Assembly: GCF_021228125.1 (NCBI RefSeq)
Contig: NZ_JAJQQS010000002.1
Span: 986,754 to 1,050,753, forward strand
Direction of reading: 5' to 3'
Length of the DNA stretch: 64,000 nucleotides
Source of the DNA: Streptomyces albireticuli
Lineage (GTDB): Bacteria > Actinomycetota > Actinomycetes > Streptomycetales > Streptomycetaceae
Positions 18,453 through 27,222 of the stretch are shown here, one piece after another. The notes under the pieces are model-generated. The model was not told the DNA's origin. It saw only the letters and a list, made by a program, of their open reading frames with translations, and did no database searches. Numbering within the stretch: position 1 is the stretch's first letter; each line of letters opens with the position of its first letter. The position numbers and the translations under genes were made by a program.

Positions 18453-18669
18453 TTTCCCCAGCGCCGCCCCTTCCCGCGGCATCCGATGTGCGGCTCCGCC
18501 GCGTGGCGGGGCTCCGCCCCGGACCCCGGTCCTCAAGCTCCCCCGGCTACCTCCCCCAGCTACCGCTGGGGGTGCCCCCAGGGTGCCCCCAGGAGGTGCC
18601 CCCGGACGGGCTGATTTTCAGCCCGCCCGGCGCTTGAGGACATTCGGGAAGCGGCGGGGCTGGGGAAAA
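18453..18669. repeat. Large palindromic intergenic element (copy 2)
   Basis: The outer arms TTTCCCCAGCGCCGCCCCTTCCCG and TTCGGGAAGCGGCGGGGCTGGGGAAA are imperfect reverse complements. The interior shares long stretches with copy 3 (GCATCCGATGTGCGGCTCCG, AGCTACCGCTGGGGGTGCCC) and the central GGACGGGCTGATTTTCAGCCCG core with copy 1. It fills the whole gap between two convergent genes. Confidence 0.82.
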
Positions 18670-18684
18670 GGCCCGCCGCAGGCG

Positions 18685-19440
18685 TCAGAACCCGTGCCGC
18701 GCGCCCCCGTCCACCGGCAGCATCAGCCCCGTCAGATACGACGCCGCGGGCGACAGCAGGAACGCCGCGGCCCGCCCGAACTCCCCCGGCGTCCCGTACC
18801 GCCGCAGCGGGATCTCCGCCGAGTGCCGCGCCCGCGCGGCGTCCGCGTCGCCGGAGAGCGCGTCCAGCTCCCGCACCCGGTCGGTGTCGATGCGCGCCGG
18901 GAGGAGGCCGACCACGCGGATGCCGCGCGGGCCGAGCTCCACGGACAGCGACTTGGCGAAGCCCGCGAGCCCCGGGCGCAGGCCGTTGGAGACGGTCAGG
19001 CCGGGGATCGGCTCGTGCACCGAACCGGAGAGGACGAAGCCGATCACCCCGCCCTCGGAGAGCTCCGCGGCGGCGGTCCGGGCCATCCGGACCGCGCCGA
19101 GGAAGACGGAGTCGAACGCCGCCCGCCACTGCTCGTCGGTGTTGTCGGCGGCCGAGCCGGGCGGCGGCCCGCCGACGCTGACGAGGACGCCGTCGAAGCG
19201 GCCGAAGCGCTCCCGCGCGGTGGCGATCAGGCGCGCGGCCACCTCGGGGTCGGCGTTGTCCGCCGCCACCCCCACGGCGCGCTCGCCCAGCTCCTCGGCG
19301 GCGGCCGTCACGGACTTCTCGTCCCGCCCGCTGAGCACCACCTTCGCCCCGTCGGCCACCAGCTCACGGGCCGCCGCGTTGCCCAGCCCCCGGCTCGCGC
19401 CGGTGAGCACGTACACCCGGTCCTTCAGTCCAAGATCCAT
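18685..19440 (-). CDS. Short-chain dehydrogenase/reductase-like protein lacking the YxxxK motif
   Basis: A 251-residue Rossmann protein with the cofactor motif TGASRGLG at residues 10-17 and a VSVGG strand in place of NAG. The catalytic serine strand reads GFVLSGSVHEP, but where Tyr-x3-Lys is expected the sequence is SNGLRPGLAG, giving Ser and Arg in place of Tyr and Lys. It therefore belongs to a divergent SDR subgroup and may not act as a normal reductase. The ATG is four bases after the GH15 stop, so the two are coupled. Confidence 0.88.
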   Translation of the reverse strand: MDLGLKDRVYVLTGASRGLGNAAARELVADGAKVVLSGRDEKSVTAAAEELGERAVGVAADNADPEVAARLIATARERFGRFDGVLVSVGGPPPGSAADNTDEQWRAAFDSVFLGAVRMARTAAAELSEGGVIGFVLSGSVHEPIPGLTVSNGLRPGLAGFAKSLSVELGPRGIRVVGLLPARIDTDRVRELDALSGDADAARARHSAEIPLRRYGTPGEFGRAAAFLLSPAASYLTGLMLPVDGGARHGF

Positions 19441-19444
19441 GGCG

Positions 19445-21229
19445 TCAGTCTGCCGTGCCCGCACCGCCGAGGGCCAGGGCCGTGCCGACCAGTCCGATGT
19501 GGCTGAACGCCTGCGGGAAGTTGCCGAGTTGGCGCAGGGCGACGGGGTCGTACTCCTCGGAGAGCAGCCCGACGTCGTTGCGCAGGGACAGCAGCCGTTC
19601 GAAGAGTTCCCGGGCCTCCTCGGGGCGGCCGGTCAGGTGCAGCGCGTCGGCCAGCCAGAACGAGCACACGAGGAAGACGCCCTCGCCGCCGGGCAGCCCG
19701 TCGACGGGCTTGTCGTCGAGGCTGTAGCGGCGGACCAGCCCGCTGTGCCCGAGCTCCCGGCGGACGGCGTCCACGGTGCCCACGACGCGGGGGTCGCCGG
19801 GCGGCAGGAAGCCGACGCGGGGGATGAGCAGGGTGGCCGCGTCGAGCTCGGCGGAGCCGTAGGACTGGGTGAAGGTGCCGCGCTCCGCGTCGTAGCCGTG
19901 CGCGCAGACCTCGCGGTGGACCGCGTCCCTTATGGCCCGCCAGCCGTCCAGGTCGCCCCGGAGCCCGGGGTGCGCCTCCAGGGCGCGGACGGCCCGGTCG
20001 GCCGCGACCCAGGCCATCACCTTGGAGTGGACGAAGTGCCGGCGCGGGCCGCGGACCTCCCAGATGCCCTCGTCGGGCTCGCGCCAGTGCCCCTCGATGA
20101 ACTCCATGAAGCTGCGCTGGAGGTTCCAGGCGTGCGCCTCGGCGGCGATCCCGCCCTCGCGGGCGACGTGCAGGGAGTCCATGACCTCGCCGTAGACGTC
20201 GAGCTGGAGCTGGCCGACGGCGCCGTTGCCGACGCGGACCGGGAAGGACCGCTCGTACCCCGCCAGCCAGGGCAGCTCGGTCTCGGGCAGCCGTCGCTCG
20301 CCCGCGAGGCCGTACATGATCTGGAGGTCGGCGGGGTCGCCGGCGACCGCGCGCAGCAGCCAGTCGCGCCAGGCGCACGCCTCGTCGGCGTAGCCCGCGG
20401 AGAGCAGGGCGCCGAGGGTGAGGGTGGAGTCGCGCAGCCAGCAGTAGCGGTAGTCCCAGTTGCGGACGCCGCCGAGCTCCTCGGGCAGGGAGGTGGTGGG
20501 GGCCGCGACGATGCCGCCGGTCGGCGCGTAGGTGAGCGCCTTGAGCGTGATCAGCGAGCGGAGGACGGCCTCCCGGTGCGGGCCGTCGTAGGTGCACCGG
20601 GCCGCCCACGCGCGCCAGTCCTCCAGGCTGTGCCGGAGCGACTCGGCCGGGTCGATCAGGGCCGGCCGGGGCTCGTGCGAGGGGTGCCAGGTCATGACGA
20701 AGGCGACCCGCTCGCCCTCGGCGACGGTGAACTCGCAGCGGGTGCTGAGGCCCTTGCCGTAGGTGCGCACGGGCGGTTCGCCGCGCAGCCAGATCGAGTC
20801 GGGGCCGGCGACGGCGACGTGGTGGCCGTCGCAGCGGCGCATCCACGGCACCACGCTGCCGTAGTCGAAGCGCAGCCGGAGCACGCCGAGCATGTCGACG
20901 GAGCCGGAGACGCCCTCGACGATCCGGACGAGGTCGGGGGCGGTGTCGCGCTGCGGCATGAAGTCGGTGACCTTGACGGTGCCGGTCTCCGTCTCCCACA
21001 CCGTCTCCAGTACGAGGGAGTCCTTCAGGTAGGAGCGCCGGGTGCACGCCCCGGCGCCGTCGGGCGCGAGCCGCCAGTGGCCGTTCTCCTTGTCGCCCAG
21101 GAGGGCGGCGAAGCAGGCCGCGGAGTCGAAGCGGGGCAGGCAGAGCCAGTCGATCGAACCGTCCCGGCCGACGAGGGCGGCGGTCTGGAGGTCGCCGATG
21201 AGCGCGTAGTCCTCGATGAGTGCTGACAC
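19445..21229 (-). CDS. Glycoside hydrolase family 15 protein (glucoamylase/trehalase-like)
   Basis: A 594-residue cytoplasmic protein with an N-terminal beta domain and a C-terminal six-hairpin barrel. GH15 marks are IEDYALIGDLQTAALVGRDGSIDWLCLPRFDS at the start, the central NWDYRYCWLRDSTLTL block, and the C-terminal LLSEEYDP...QLGNFPQAFSHIGL that carries a catalytic glutamate. Actinomycete members include trehalases, so trehalose or a short alpha-glucan is the likely substrate. It is co-transcribed with the atypical SDR gene. The ATG is clear and there is no signal peptide. Confidence 0.93.
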   Translation of the reverse strand: MSALIEDYALIGDLQTAALVGRDGSIDWLCLPRFDSAACFAALLGDKENGHWRLAPDGAGACTRRSYLKDSLVLETVWETETGTVKVTDFMPQRDTAPDLVRIVEGVSGSVDMLGVLRLRFDYGSVVPWMRRCDGHHVAVAGPDSIWLRGEPPVRTYGKGLSTRCEFTVAEGERVAFVMTWHPSHEPRPALIDPAESLRHSLEDWRAWAARCTYDGPHREAVLRSLITLKALTYAPTGGIVAAPTTSLPEELGGVRNWDYRYCWLRDSTLTLGALLSAGYADEACAWRDWLLRAVAGDPADLQIMYGLAGERRLPETELPWLAGYERSFPVRVGNGAVGQLQLDVYGEVMDSLHVAREGGIAAEAHAWNLQRSFMEFIEGHWREPDEGIWEVRGPRRHFVHSKVMAWVAADRAVRALEAHPGLRGDLDGWRAIRDAVHREVCAHGYDAERGTFTQSYGSAELDAATLLIPRVGFLPPGDPRVVGTVDAVRRELGHSGLVRRYSLDDKPVDGLPGGEGVFLVCSFWLADALHLTGRPEEARELFERLLSLRNDVGLLSEEYDPVALRQLGNFPQAFSHIGLVGTALALGGAGTAD

Positions 21230-21258
21230 GCGGAGCGTCTTCCCGCCGGGCGGCGGGG

Positions 21259-22110
21259 CTACTCCGCTGAGCCGCCCGTTCGGACGGTGCCCGTGGACCC
21301 GGCGGGCCCGGCCTCAGCCGCTCCGGTCACCCCGGGCTCGCCGGCCCCTTCCGCCTGCCGGGCCGCCTCGGCGGCACGGTCGCGGCGCTCGCGGCGGACG
21401 AGGATCACCCAGCCGACGGGCACGAAGGCGGTGAAGAGCCACCACTGGACGGCGTAGGCCATGTGCGGGCCGATGCTGTCGTGGTCCGGGGCCGGTACGA
21501 GCACCGGGCCGCGGTCGCCGGGCTCGGGGGCGGTCTGCTCGATGTAGCCGGCGAGGACCGGCCGGTGCAGCTCCTTCGCCTGACGCTCGCTGTTGACCCG
21601 CATGACCTGACGGGGCGGCAGCCCGGCGGTGTCCTTGATGCCGCTCGAGTCCGTCTCGTCGGCCCGCAGCCGGCCGGTGACGGTGACCTTCCCGGACGGC
21701 GGGGCCGGGACCTCGGGGAAGCGGGTGAGATCGCCGGTGGCCGGGATCCAGCCCCGGTTGACGAGGACGGCGCGGCCGTCCGCCAGCACCAGGGGGGTGA
21801 GGACCCAGTAGCCCGACTTGCCGTTGGCGTCGGTCCGCATCCGGACGACGACCTCGCCCTTGGTGTCGTACGTACCGCTCGCGGTGACCTGGCGCCACAC
21901 GTCCTCGCGGGGCACCGTCCGGCCGGGCCGCGTGAGCTCGGTGACGGGCACCGGGTCGGCGGAGAGGCTGCGGGCCACCAGGTCGTTGCGGGCGACCCGG
22001 TGCTCATGGCGGTGGAACTGCCAGAAGCCCAGTTTGATCATCACCGGGATGAGCACGAGCCCCACGAGCGTGAGGATCACCCATTGCCGGGACAACAGGA
22101 AGCGATACAC
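21259..22110 (-). CDS. SURF1-family cytochrome oxidase assembly protein
   Basis: About 283 residues with one N-terminal helix (RQWVILTLVGLVLIPVMIKLGFWQFHR) and one C-terminal helix (YAVQWWLFTAFVPVGWVILVRR), with an extracytoplasmic domain between. Family blocks are LVNRGWIPA and HMAYAVQWWLFT. SURF1 helps insert haem into the aa3-type cytochrome c oxidase. The GTG start giving MYRFLLSRQW matches the usual streptomycete N-terminus; ATG codons 11 and 13 codons earlier are alternatives. It sits between GH15 and the exonuclease gene without obvious functional linkage. Confidence 0.9.
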   Translation of the reverse strand: MYRFLLSRQWVILTLVGLVLIPVMIKLGFWQFHRHEHRVARNDLVARSLSADPVPVTELTRPGRTVPREDVWRQVTASGTYDTKGEVVVRMRTDANGKSGYWVLTPLVLADGRAVLVNRGWIPATGDLTRFPEVPAPPSGKVTVTGRLRADETDSSGIKDTAGLPPRQVMRVNSERQAKELHRPVLAGYIEQTAPEPGDRGPVLVPAPDHDSIGPHMAYAVQWWLFTAFVPVGWVILVRRERRDRAAEAARQAEGAGEPGVTGAAEAGPAGSTGTVRTGGSAE

Positions 22111-22195
22111 GCGTTTGACGGTACCTGGCGGGGTTCGCCCCATTGGCATCGGGTCGCGGCAGCCGGCCGCCCGGCGGCTGCCCGCGCAGCGCCCG

Positions 22196-23209
22196 TCAGC
22201 CGTTCGTGGCCGTGCCCGCCTTGCCGCCCGGGGCCGGGACCACGTGCGAGAGCAGCTGCATGAACGCCGCCTCGTCGATCACCGGAGTGCCGAAGGAGCG
22301 CGCCTTGGTGGTCTTGGAGGTGGGGGAGTCGGGGTCGTTGGTCACCAGGAGGCTGGTGAGCCGGGACACACTCGTGGCGACGTGCAGCCCGGCCTCGACG
22401 GCCCGGTCCTCCAGGAGCTCGCGGTCGACGGAGGTGTCACCGGAGAACGCCACCCGCATGCCCTGAATGAGCTGTTCACCCGATTTATACCTACCGGGGT
22501 TGGGGTACGGGCAGGCCGGCCGCTTACGGCTCGGCCGCCAGGTCCCCGACCGGTAGGACGGCTGATAGCCGACCGACGCGGGGCGCGGGGCCGCGGGACC
22601 GTCGGACCACTCCGTCAGCGGCTGGCAGGCCAGCAGCGGCAGCCGCAGCCCCGCCTCGGCCGCCAGCCGCAGGCTGGGCCGGAACGCCTCGGCGAGCACC
22701 CGGGCGTCGTCCAGGGCGTGGTGGGCGCGCTGCTGCACGACGCCGTAGTGCGCGGCCAGGGACTCAAGCTTGTGATTGGGCAGCGGCAGGCGCAGCTCCT
22801 TGGAGAGCGCGATGGTGCACAGCCGCTGGCGCACCGGGGCGGTCACCCGCGCGCGGGCGTACTCACGGGCGAGCATCGACCAGTCGAAGGCGGCGTTGTG
22901 CGCGACCAGGACCCGGCCGTCGAGCCGCTTCGCCAGCTCACCGGCGATCTCCGGGAAGAGCGGCGCGTCGGAGAGGACTTCGGTGGTGAGGCCGTGGATC
23001 CACACCGGACCGGGGTCCCGCTGCGGGTTGACCAGGGTGTACCAGTGGTCCTCCACCCGGCCTCTGGCGTCCAGCTGATAGACCGCGGCCGACACTATCC
23101 GGTCGTCCCGGGCGAGCCCGGTGGTCTCCACGTCGACGACCGCGTACCCCTCGGGATAGGCGGCCGGCCACGGGGTCGGCGAATCGGCGGCGGCGCGGTC
23201 TACGAGCAT
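22196..23209 (-). CDS. DnaQ-like 3'-5' exonuclease with C-terminal BRCT domain
   Basis: A 337-residue protein. Residues about 20-190 are a DEDDh exonuclease: VVDVETTGLARDD (motif I), VAHNAAFDWSML (motif II) and HHALDDARVLAEAF (motif III). After a linker, residues 245-325 form a BRCT domain (GMRVAFSGDTSVDRELLEDRAVEAGLHVATSVSRLTSLLVTND). The layout suggests DNA repair or proofreading away from the main polymerase. There is no ribosome-binding site, but a TATTCT -10-like hexamer about nine bases before the ATG suggests a leaderless transcript. Confidence 0.92.
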   Translation of the reverse strand: MLVDRAAADSPTPWPAAYPEGYAVVDVETTGLARDDRIVSAAVYQLDARGRVEDHWYTLVNPQRDPGPVWIHGLTTEVLSDAPLFPEIAGELAKRLDGRVLVAHNAAFDWSMLAREYARARVTAPVRQRLCTIALSKELRLPLPNHKLESLAAHYGVVQQRAHHALDDARVLAEAFRPSLRLAAEAGLRLPLLACQPLTEWSDGPAAPRPASVGYQPSYRSGTWRPSRKRPACPYPNPGRYKSGEQLIQGMRVAFSGDTSVDRELLEDRAVEAGLHVATSVSRLTSLLVTNDPDSPTSKTTKARSFGTPVIDEAAFMQLLSHVVPAPGGKAGTATNG

Positions 23210-23224
23210 GGTCACAGAGAATAC

Positions 23225-23249
23225 GGGCCCGCACTGACAGCGCGGGCCC
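23225..23249 (-). terminator. Hairpin between the RING/TerD gene and the exonuclease gene
   Basis: Eight-base arms GGGCCCGC and GCGGGCCC with a 9-base loop lie about 85 bases past the RING-protein stop and next to the exonuclease promoter. It probably stops read-through. Confidence 0.55.
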
Positions 23250-23334
23250 CGGCCGGTCCCGTAACACGGGGTCAGGCCGGCCCGGACGGCCGCGCCGGCG
23301 GGACGCGCGCCGTCCGGCACGCCCCGCCGCGGCG

Positions 23335-26052
23335 TCAGGAGAGCGCGGCCAGGAGGTCGCCGGCCGTGACCCGCGCCACGTCCTCGCACCCGTCGACGAG
23401 CCCGGGGAAGAGGCGGTACGCCACGCCGGTCGCCTTCTCGGGCGCGATGTCGCCCTCGCGCAGGGCGAGCAGGACGCGGCGCCCGTCGGCCGCGCGGGCC
23501 GCGCGCCCGGCGGCCTCCCCGGGGCCGCCGGCCCGCCACCGCTCCCCGGCCGCGCCCGGCACGCGCAGCCGCGCGGCGAAGGCCGCCACCTCCTCGTCCG
23601 CCCGGCGGCGGAAGACCCGCACCTCGTCCGGCGCCCGCCCGACGACGACCACCTCGTCGGCGCGCGCCGCCGCGTGCCAGCACGCCAGGTCCCACAGGCT
23701 GACGCGGGCCCCTCCGGTGAAGTACTCCCACAGCCCGAGGCCGAGCCGGCCCAGTCGCTCCGTGTGCCGCCCCGCGCTGTGGAAACCCCCATCACCCGGA
23801 AGGTGGACGTCCGTCCACAGCGCGCGGCCGTCGGCCAGGTCGACCACCATCGGCACACAGATCCGGGAGTCGCCGGTCAGGTCGAACCGCTGCCGCACCG
23901 CACGCGGGTCGTACGAGGCGTCGCGCGCCCGCCGGTCCGGCAGCGCCATGTACCCCGCGAAGGCGTCCGGCAGCGCCTCGAACGGAATGTCGTTGAAGCT
24001 CAACACGACGGGCACCGCGTAGCGGACGCCGGCCGCGGCCAGCCCGGCCGGGTCCAGGTCGACGTACTCCGTCGCGCCGTCGGGCGCCGGGGCCGACGTC
24101 AGATCGCCCGAGTGGACGGCGGCGTCGTCGCGGCGGCGCAGCGAGGTGTAGTCGCACAGGCCGGTGAACCGCCACTCCTCGTCGAAGAACACCACCGACA
24201 GATCGAGGTCCACCCGGGTGCCGGCGGGCTCCGTCCAGTGCAGGAACAGCCGCAGCACCTCGCCCTCCGGCAGCGGGAAGAAACTGCCGCGCGGCACCGC
24301 GACGAGCGAGGACGCCGCCGACCGCTCGGCGAACGGCACCGGGATCCCGGCCAGACCGGAGTCGAGCACCGCGAGGTCGAAGCGGGACTCCTTCCCCAGC
24401 CGTCGCAGCGCCTCCGCCTCCAGCAGCGCGCACACCTCCGCCACGGTCCCCCCGGGGAGGGGTGCGCGGTCGTCGTCGGCGCGGAACGGGCGGCTGACCC
24501 GCCCGCGCGGGAAGAACACCCGCCGCTCCCCGGCGAGATGCCGGCCGCGCAGCTCGCCCAGCGCGGACAGCAGGGGGCCGGGGCCCACCGACGGCAGCCC
24601 GCGCCGCAGCACCCGGCCGAGCTCCTCCGCGGGAAGGCCGGCCCCGTACCGCCGCAGCAGGTGGTCCAGCCGCCGGACCAGCTCGCCGGGCCGCTCCCCC
24701 AGCAGCCGGAGCGCCGCCGCCGGGTCGTCGCCGCGCAGCGCCTCCTCCGCCCGCGCGGCCCAGGTGCGGGCCACGATCCGGACGCGGGGCACCGAGCGGC
24801 GGACGGGCCCGCGGTCGTACAGGCCGCGCGGCCCGACCCGCACCGGGACGGTCGTGGGCCGCGCCGTCCGCGCGGTCCCGGCCCGGACGGTCACCGCCTC
24901 CGGGTACGCGGCCGCCGTGCGCAGCAGCGCCTCGCCCAGGTCGCCGGTGGCGCTGGTCTCCGTGGCGCGCAGCGTGGCGAAGGCGAGGGCCGCGCGCGGG
25001 TGGCGGGCGTGTTGCTCGTAAGGGTGAAGGACCTCGCCCGCCCGCTTCCAGGCGCGCGGGTGGCGGTGGACGTCCTCGACGAGCGCGGGGACGTCCAGGC
25101 CGTCGAGCACCGCGAGGAGCGCGCGGCGCAGGCCGCGCGGCACGCTCCGCATGCGCGGCGCCCCGCGCGGATCGGGGTCGCCGCCCGACCACACGCACAG
25201 CAGCCGCAGCACGTCCGTGGCGGTCGTCAGCAGCTCCGGCAGCCGCCGGCGGGCGGCCTCCGCGGTGCGGGCGTCGCGCAGCAGGGCGCCGAGCACCAGC
25301 GCCTTGGCCTCGCGTACGGGCACGTCGGCGGGGAGCCAGCCGAGCCCGTCGGGCGCGTGCGCCACGAGCACGGCGAGGTCCGCGCGGTCCTGGGGGGAGA
25401 GCGGTGTGCGCCGGGCCAGCAGAGCCGTGAGCTCGGCCGCCGCGTCGGCGGTCCGGGAGGAGCCGAGGCACAGCAGGCGCAGCGGCCCGCCGGGGGTTCC
25501 GGTGCGCGGCGCGTCGTGATCGCCGGGAGGAACAGGCCGCAGGAAGGGGGCCGCCCGGTCGATCCGGCGGTGGCAGATCGGGCAGCCGTTGTAGCCGGCG
25601 CCGTCCCAGCAGCTCCCGCACACCAGGTGCGCGCACGGGGACACCGGGCGCACCCGGCCCGCCGTGCCGCACAGCACGCACGGCTGCTCGGGCTCCTGGA
25701 GCAGCAGGGCGAAGACCCGGTCCACGTACAGGGCGTCGGTGTCCCGGGGAACCGAGCCGGGGAAGCCGCCGAAGAGCGGCATGTGCGTACGGTCCGCGCC
25801 CAGCAGTTCGTCGATCTCCCGCAGCAGCCGCCGTCCGGCCTCGCCGAGGGCCTCGGCGCCGGCGGCGGCCAGCGCCCCGCGCAACGGCTCCGTCAGGGCG
25901 TACCCCCGGTCGAGCAGCTCCGCCTCCAGGGCGGTCAGACCGCTGTCGGCCTTCCTCGCGGAGCGCGGCCGGAACCCCCGGGCGGTGGCCGGTTCATGGT
26001 CGACGTGGACGATCCGGGCGCGGCGGAGCAGCACGGACTGGAGTGTGGGCAC
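23335..26052 (-). CDS. RING-finger protein with TerD-like domain (MXAN_6230/SCO0854-type family)
   Basis: A 905-residue protein. Residues 125-160 hold a complete C3HC4 RING pattern: Cys125-x2-Cys128, Cys140-x-His142, Cys145-x2-Cys148, Cys157-x2-Cys160. A long Leu/Arg/Ala-rich helical middle follows. Around residues 580-760 a TerD-like domain is visible (RLFLHWTEPAGTRVDLDLSVVFFDE, then AVHSGDLTSAPAPDGATEYVDLD), and a final 100-residue region ends VTAGDLLAALS. TerD domains bind calcium in tellurite- and stress-response systems. RING fingers are rare in bacteria and mediate ubiquitin transfer in eukaryotes; whether this one does is unknown. The GTG start follows GGGGGAA. Confidence 0.9.
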   Translation of the reverse strand: MPTLQSVLLRRARIVHVDHEPATARGFRPRSARKADSGLTALEAELLDRGYALTEPLRGALAAAGAEALGEAGRRLLREIDELLGADRTHMPLFGGFPGSVPRDTDALYVDRVFALLLQEPEQPCVLCGTAGRVRPVSPCAHLVCGSCWDGAGYNGCPICHRRIDRAAPFLRPVPPGDHDAPRTGTPGGPLRLLCLGSSRTADAAAELTALLARRTPLSPQDRADLAVLVAHAPDGLGWLPADVPVREAKALVLGALLRDARTAEAARRRLPELLTTATDVLRLLCVWSGGDPDPRGAPRMRSVPRGLRRALLAVLDGLDVPALVEDVHRHPRAWKRAGEVLHPYEQHARHPRAALAFATLRATETSATGDLGEALLRTAAAYPEAVTVRAGTARTARPTTVPVRVGPRGLYDRGPVRRSVPRVRIVARTWAARAEEALRGDDPAAALRLLGERPGELVRRLDHLLRRYGAGLPAEELGRVLRRGLPSVGPGPLLSALGELRGRHLAGERRVFFPRGRVSRPFRADDDRAPLPGGTVAEVCALLEAEALRRLGKESRFDLAVLDSGLAGIPVPFAERSAASSLVAVPRGSFFPLPEGEVLRLFLHWTEPAGTRVDLDLSVVFFDEEWRFTGLCDYTSLRRRDDAAVHSGDLTSAPAPDGATEYVDLDPAGLAAAGVRYAVPVVLSFNDIPFEALPDAFAGYMALPDRRARDASYDPRAVRQRFDLTGDSRICVPMVVDLADGRALWTDVHLPGDGGFHSAGRHTERLGRLGLGLWEYFTGGARVSLWDLACWHAAARADEVVVVGRAPDEVRVFRRRADEEVAAFAARLRVPGAAGERWRAGGPGEAAGRAARAADGRRVLLALREGDIAPEKATGVAYRLFPGLVDGCEDVARVTAGDLLAALS

Positions 26053-26192
26053 GGAAGATTCCCCCTGGGAAAACGGAAGCGGGGGCGGAGAGTGGGCGCA
26101 CTGGATTCTGGAGAGGAATGGAGAAGGAAGCACGCCGCGGAGCCGCCCCCGCGCCTCGATTGTAGTTCCGGCCCGATCAGCGGGACCACCGG

Positions 26193-26256
26193 ATTACCCC
26201 CGGTACCGGGAGCGGCGGCGAACGCCGGGTAACACTGTCCGGTACCCAACGGTAAC
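26193..26256. promoter_or_regulatory. Divergent promoter region with repeated GGTA(C/A)C boxes
   Basis: Between the divergent RING/TerD and sterol-desaturase genes lie five related boxes: ATTACC (26193), GGTACC inside the 12-base palindrome CCCGGTACCGGG (26199-26210), GGTAAC (26228), GGTACC (26241) and GGTAAC (26251). The pattern suggests a regulator binding region serving one or both genes. The regulator is unknown. Confidence 0.45.
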
Positions 26257-26298
26257 AACCCCTAGCGGAGGGCCCGTCGGCGCGTTTATGGTGCGGCC

Positions 26299-27222
26299 AT
26301 GCCGCACCTTCCCGACGTCGTGCTGTGGTCCTTACCCGCCTTCCTCCTGCTCACCGCGCTGGAGCTGGTGAGCTACCGGCTGCGCCCGGCGGAGCGGACG
26401 GGCGCGGCCGGCTACTCCGTCAAGGACGCGGCGACCAGCGTCGGTATGGGCGTCGGCAGCATGGCCTTCGACGCCCTCTGGAAGATCCCGATCGTCGCCG
26501 TCTACACCGCCCTCTACGAACTCACCCCGCTGCGCGTGCCCTTCCTGTGGTGGACGCTGCCGCTGATGCTGCTGGCGCAGGACTTCTGCTACTACTGGTC
26601 GCACCGGGGCCACCACGTCGTACGGATCCTCTGGGCCTGCCACGTGGTGCACCACTCCAGCCGGAAGTTCAACCTCACCACCGCGCTCCGCCAGCCCTGG
26701 ACGACGCTGACGGTCTGGCCGTTCTACCTGCCGATGATCGCGGCCGGGGTGCACCCGGCGGCGGTGGGCTTCTGCGCGTCGGTGAACCTCGTCTACCAGT
26801 TCTGGGTGCACACCGAGCGCGTCGGGAAGCTGCCCCGACCACTGGAGTACGTGCTGAACACGGCCTCCCACCACCGGGTGCACCACGCCTCGCAGGGCGG
26901 CTACCTCGACCGCAACTTCGGCGGCATCCTCATCGTCTGGGACCGGCTCTTCGGCTCGTTCGTCCCCGAGGGCGAGCGCCCCGTCTACGGCCTGACGAAG
27001 AACATCGACACCTTCAACCCGCTGCGCGTCGCCACCCACGAGTACGCGGCCGTCCTGCGCGACCTGCGGCGGGCGCGGAGCTGGCGGGAGCGGGCCGGAC
27101 GGGTCTTCCGCGGCCCCGGCTGGCAGCCCGCCCCGGCACCCGCCGCGGAACACGCACCGGCACCGGCCAAGGATCCGGCACCGGCCCCGCACCCCGCATC
27201 GCCCCGCGAGCGGGCCGCGTGA
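26299..27222 (+). CDS. Sterol desaturase / fatty acid hydroxylase superfamily protein
   Basis: A 307-residue membrane di-iron enzyme candidate. The three histidine boxes are present: HRGHH after WS, HVVHHSSRKFN, and HHRVHHA, placed among hydrophobic helices as in the family. Members insert oxygen into lipid or sterol substrates. The C-terminal 40 residues are a low-complexity Ala/Pro tail. The stop overlaps the start of the lysoplasmalogenase-type gene by 4 bases (GTGA). The pairing suggests ether-lipid or plasmalogen-like chemistry; this is inference. Confidence 0.92.
   Translation: MPHLPDVVLWSLPAFLLLTALELVSYRLRPAERTGAAGYSVKDAATSVGMGVGSMAFDALWKIPIVAVYTALYELTPLRVPFLWWTLPLMLLAQDFCYYWSHRGHHVVRILWACHVVHHSSRKFNLTTALRQPWTTLTVWPFYLPMIAAGVHPAAVGFCASVNLVYQFWVHTERVGKLPRPLEYVLNTASHHRVHHASQGGYLDRNFGGILIVWDRLFGSFVPEGERPVYGLTKNIDTFNPLRVATHEYAAVLRDLRRARSWRERAGRVFRGPGWQPAPAPAAEHAPAPAKDPAPAPHPASPRERAA

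Noticed and set aside
23674..26232. An 852-codon plus-strand open frame opposite the RING/TerD gene.
   Set aside because: The minus-strand product has a perfect RING signature, whereas this frame is Arg/Gln/Gly/His-rich without any domain.
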